64,000 nt of DNA, from positions 14,578,001-14,642,000 of the forward strand of contig NC_058190.1 in assembly GCF_907165205.1 (NCBI RefSeq). The letters run 5' to 3'. The translations under genes and the position numbers were made by a program. The DNA is from Coccinella septempunctata. Taxonomy: Eukaryota > Arthropoda > Insecta > Coleoptera > Coccinellidae. This document shows positions 60,501-64,000 of this stretch, piece after piece. The notes under the pieces were generated by a model. That model was not told the DNA's origin, made no database searches, and worked only from the letters and a program-made list of their open reading frames with translations. The first letter of the stretch is position 1; the number at the start of each line of letters is the position of its first letter.

Positions 60501-63500
60501 CCATTATGAACAATGACAGTTCAGTCATCTGTTTTCTGGCGACATGTGCCACTTCAGACCCGTACTTAAAATTCAATGAATCGCATTGGGCATTGGAATT
60601 GTGTGATGATAAGCAACTTGAATATTTCATGTAAATGATTTTTGGTTGAATGACTATTTTTGTTTTATTTTCTGTCGAAAAAACTCACCTTCGGTAACTA
60701 CCTGTATACATGATTATTCGCTTACTAACCAAAAAAGCAATTATAAGTTTTCACTTTTTCCTATACCTATTTTCGTTATTGGTAACTTAATATAATAATA
60801 TATAATGAAATTAATACATATACAGGGTGTTTTCAAAGGCTTTTTTCTTGACAGAAGGTAGAAGTCATCAAAAAAATTCGTTTCACCAAAAATTGCCCAT
60901 ATAAAATATTCCAGATGGGTGAGCTACAACCCTTAGAAGTTCGACAAAATTTCATTAAATTTCAATTACGGGACTTTGGCAGGTGACTCCGGCATCAAAA
61001 AAACGAATCAAAACATAAACAATTGGTGGACAAGGCTTCCGAGTGTATGTGATTAGTTGCATCAGGTCACTTGAAAATATTAACAATAATATTTTCAAGT
61101 GATGCAGGTTGAAAAAAGTGTAGACAGTTTATTGAAAGTGCCTATATTGAAGTGCTATTAGTGTTACCCTATTTCATCCCATTTTTACGACGAATGTTGG
61201 AAGGTTCGAATAAGAAGAAAATTGTGATAACCATGGTGAAAAATTTAGTGAATAATTGAGACGAATTCTATTGGTGAGATTTGGAACTATTTTTTACCTT
61301 GTATTTTTCTGTCGGTTGGTATCGAAATGGACCCTTTCATAAAATCGTTCAAGTTACTGAATAATGAGAAAAATTCTTTCTGTTTTCATTACATCGTAAC
61401 AATCGAACGGTCCAATATCCTAAACGAAACCATAAGGTTGAGCAAGTCATACGAGATACGTTTTCTCCCATTATACTTCAGGTAACAAATTATCTACGGT
61501 GGTATTAGGATCTATTCCGCAATAATTTTTTTTTCAACTTTTTCATTTTGAAACTTTTGAATCTATAGGTGATTTTTCTCAAGAATGTTTACATTCTATA
61601 AATAACTTCATATCCTAGCGTTGAGTGCTCATCTAAAGAATCGCATCGGTTGAAATGTGTGAAACCTTAATGAACTTCAGGAGGCGATACTTCCCTCTGG
61701 AATATTCGAGTAGCAACGTGTAAAAAACTGCTGCTTGGCCTGATTTTCGAGGTGAGATATCTTCTGCATTTAAAGATCGATGTTCCGCCTGTTCCTTCTT
61801 CAATAATGGAAAGGGTAGAATGCCTGCCTCCATAGTAACTTGATTCTATTTCTGAAATCCAATTATTAGAGATAGAAAACTCGAAGCACTTCGCGATGCA
61901 AATAAAAATTGAATTCCGCGATGCTATCATATTCGCAGCGTTTTTCAAGATTCGAACAATTTGCAGGCGGCGCCCGTTCACCATTCGGCGTATCCGAAAA
62001 GAACAAAGGCGTCTACCTTGCGTGAACATTCATACATCAATCGGTCCGAATGTCGATATTCAGAGCGGACACATAAACGTCAGTAACAAAGGGGCAAATA
62101 TTTAATATTGCCTCAGACCCGAGTAAACTGCCTGCCGGTGTTGTAGAATTATTTCCGCGGTATTTACCAGTAAGGGAATGATAGATAGATTTCAAACTCG
62201 TGATCCTCATGCTGACAATTTAGGTCAATATTGAAACGATAATCGTTATTTCATAAATGTAGAATTTTACTTTATTCTGAAAATTTTTTCTGATTTTGAA
62301 TTTAATTCCTATTTTCCGCTACTTCTCGTAGTAATAACAAATCGGAGTGATAAAGATATAATGCAGCTACCTCTTGAGAGCTTAAATCTTTGGCCGTCTT
62401 TCTTGCTGCTTACCCTTCTTTCAAAACATTTTTTGACCTTAATCTGATAGTAGCTTCGATGTTTCCAACATATGACCCGCTTTGTGGATCCGTATGTACA
62501 TTGCCTTCATGAATGATTGTTACATCGCAGTTGACTAATTGCTCAGTCATGCTCTTTACTGAAGAGTTCTTTTGAAGCATACAGAGAGAGTAAAAAGTAA
62601 CGCACTAATTTTTTATCATCGTTATCTACTATTTCGTAGACGAATGCTTGAACATGTAAATTCTTATTCTGAATTACAACTTGTCTCATGTATAATTGAG
62701 GGGTTTCTTGTGCACCTTAACAAGGCAGGAGTGAAGGGAATTATTTCAGCTGCAACCATAAATTTTCAGGCTAGAAACGCATAGACTTTTTGTTGTTGAG
62801 GTCATTAAATTGGGACATTAAAATGATGGACTTATTGAATTCGAATCTGAACTTTCCTTACGTACATTTTAATATTTTTTGTGCAGGAAACTGAAAGTAA
62901 AAATCCATAGTTTGCACTTTGGAATACGTGAGTGTTGAAATTTAACAATACCACAGCTCACCCATTGATGATGCCTAACTTCGAAATTTAATTTGTGGGA
63001 TGGTACAAAAAATGTCTTTAATCCCATTCGACGAAGGATTCAAATCTCGAACTTTTATGAGATCACTTCTAGTTTATTCTGGAAGATATTTTGAAAAATG
63101 GTCAAACATTGGGGACCTGTATAAAGAAAACGGATAGTTGCATAGTCCAAAATATATGCATTTGGTCTCATTCGATAAAGAATTTAAGACCCCATAATTT
63201 TCGTCGGTTTCATTCGCTTGAAATTTTCAGTCCCACAGAAGATATGATCGAAAAACCGGAGAAACACCTATTTAGGAGGCATAATTTAACCCCGAATTCA
63301 ACCCCCTCTTATCTTATGTTCAACTCCACGATTGGAAGACATATAGGTCATTCATACTGGGGCATATCTTAAACCATTCCAACAATAAATGCTTTGGTTG
63401 CAATTATTTATAATAAACTCTGTGTAAAAAGTTAGGGTTGACAGAAAAACTCAACTACCCTCCTTCCCTCGGAGGGTTGCATACAAAATTCCTCAATTAT

Positions 63501-64000
63501 TCTTTAGAAGTTTTCGAGCATTTTTACACAAAACGTTGAATAAGTAAGCTATGAATTTCGTGCGTTACTTTTCATTAACTGTGTAAATCATGAATTTCAA
63601 AACAGTCAGTACAATGTTAAAATATTATGTAATATATACCTAACCTAACCTAACCTTCAGACTGGTAATATTTCATTACGTCCGACAAATACGAATTCTG
63701 AGTAAAAACTCATATTTATTTGGCTTTCTTTCATATTTCATACCCTGCATAAGACTCAAACAATTCGTTGATTCCTTTCATGCTGTGACAGTTTATTCAG
63801 GGGAAATGACTTCACGATTCCAACGTAACATTATTGTTAGGAATTCAGAAAATCGTAGGACCAGAGGTAACGTGATTTAGAATGATGAAAATCTTCAAAA
63901 CTTGCATATTTTTTTTGAACATTTAATAACTTCAGCATAAACTTTTTATTTCAGATAAAATAACTTTGTGTTATAATCATTGTGAATTTCACTGGCAGGA
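60501..64000. other. Intronic DNA, no gene recognised
   Basis: TACAGGGTGTTTTCAAAGGC at about 60829 is a lone DNA-element terminus. A short hairpin lies at about 61054-61100. The 120-codon - strand frame at 61667-62029 is in a more balanced-composition patch (61850-62170) but shows no domain. A short CCTAA run lies at 63640-63656. No Side-like exon is found. Confidence 0.35.

Noticed and set aside
61667..62029. 120-codon - strand open frame
   Set aside because: No recognisable domain; Arg/Ser/Ile-rich composition with an overlapping + strand frame, and no exon signals.
63640..63656. CCTAA repeated about three times, resembling the insect telomere repeat TTAGG
   Set aside because: Far too short for a telomeric array and lying in intron-like DNA; chance or a transposon remnant is enough.
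1..64000. CRISPR arrays, operons, phage or bacterial defence genes, endogenous viral genes
   Set aside because: None seen; the DNA is eukaryotic, with introns and eukaryotic transposons.

Overview
The window is a piece of an animal nuclear genome, almost certainly an insect and probably a beetle. It is AT-rich and intron-rich. It carries GT-AG introns, mariner and Tc1 transposons, Jockey/CR1-type LINEs, a tRNA-derived SINE, a short Helitron and many palindromic MITEs. The beetle assignment is an inference from repeat style and is weak; insect is firm. Nothing is bacterial, organellar or viral. There is no operon, CRISPR array or rRNA cluster.

Host genes are few. Two short exons on the + strand (9683-9796 and 17029-17232) splice in the same phase and encode one immunoglobulin domain of a sidestep (Side) family neuronal adhesion receptor. 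The 7.2-kb intron between them carries, on the - strand, a complete intronless extracellular Cu/Zn superoxide dismutase (14233-14784). No further exon of the Side-like gene is recognisable, so bases 17233-64000 look like one very long intron, and bases 1-9682 like the end of the preceding intron.

The rest is mobile DNA. 1-9.45 kb: a 2.7-kb DNA transposon (6727-9448) with CCCAGGAAAC termini, an inverted partial copy at the window edge (1-816), a MITE (2527-3137) and a foldback (about 3400-4835). 10.26-12.33 kb: a transposon with long inverted repeats, a decayed PIN/FEN-like gene and a repeated GTCAGTCA motif, sitting inside a GC-rich palindromic element. 12.43-13.94 kb: a mariner with both ends present, interrupted by a SINE. 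15.0-15.6 kb: a Jockey 3' end; a second copy of its tail lies at 1.28-1.48 kb. 21.7-24.8 kb: a nearly perfect palindromic MITE, a LINE reverse transcriptase and a Tc1 relic. 29-36.8 kb: a second SINE and several inverted-repeat elements. 39.2-41.5 kb: an antisense LINE split by a 965-bp foldback. 43.8-44.2 kb: a Tourist-like MITE. 47.5-56.2 kb: more MITEs, a LINE relic and a 269-bp Helitron. 58.7-60.5 kb: a Tc1 transposase half and an antisense LINE.

I did not find a clearly new molecular system. The most unusual items are the nested PIN-like element with its motif array, the inverted pair of 2.7-kb elements with subterminal motif arrays, and the SOD gene nested antisense in the Side-like intron. 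Stretches not listed individually are AT-rich intronic DNA without recognisable content.
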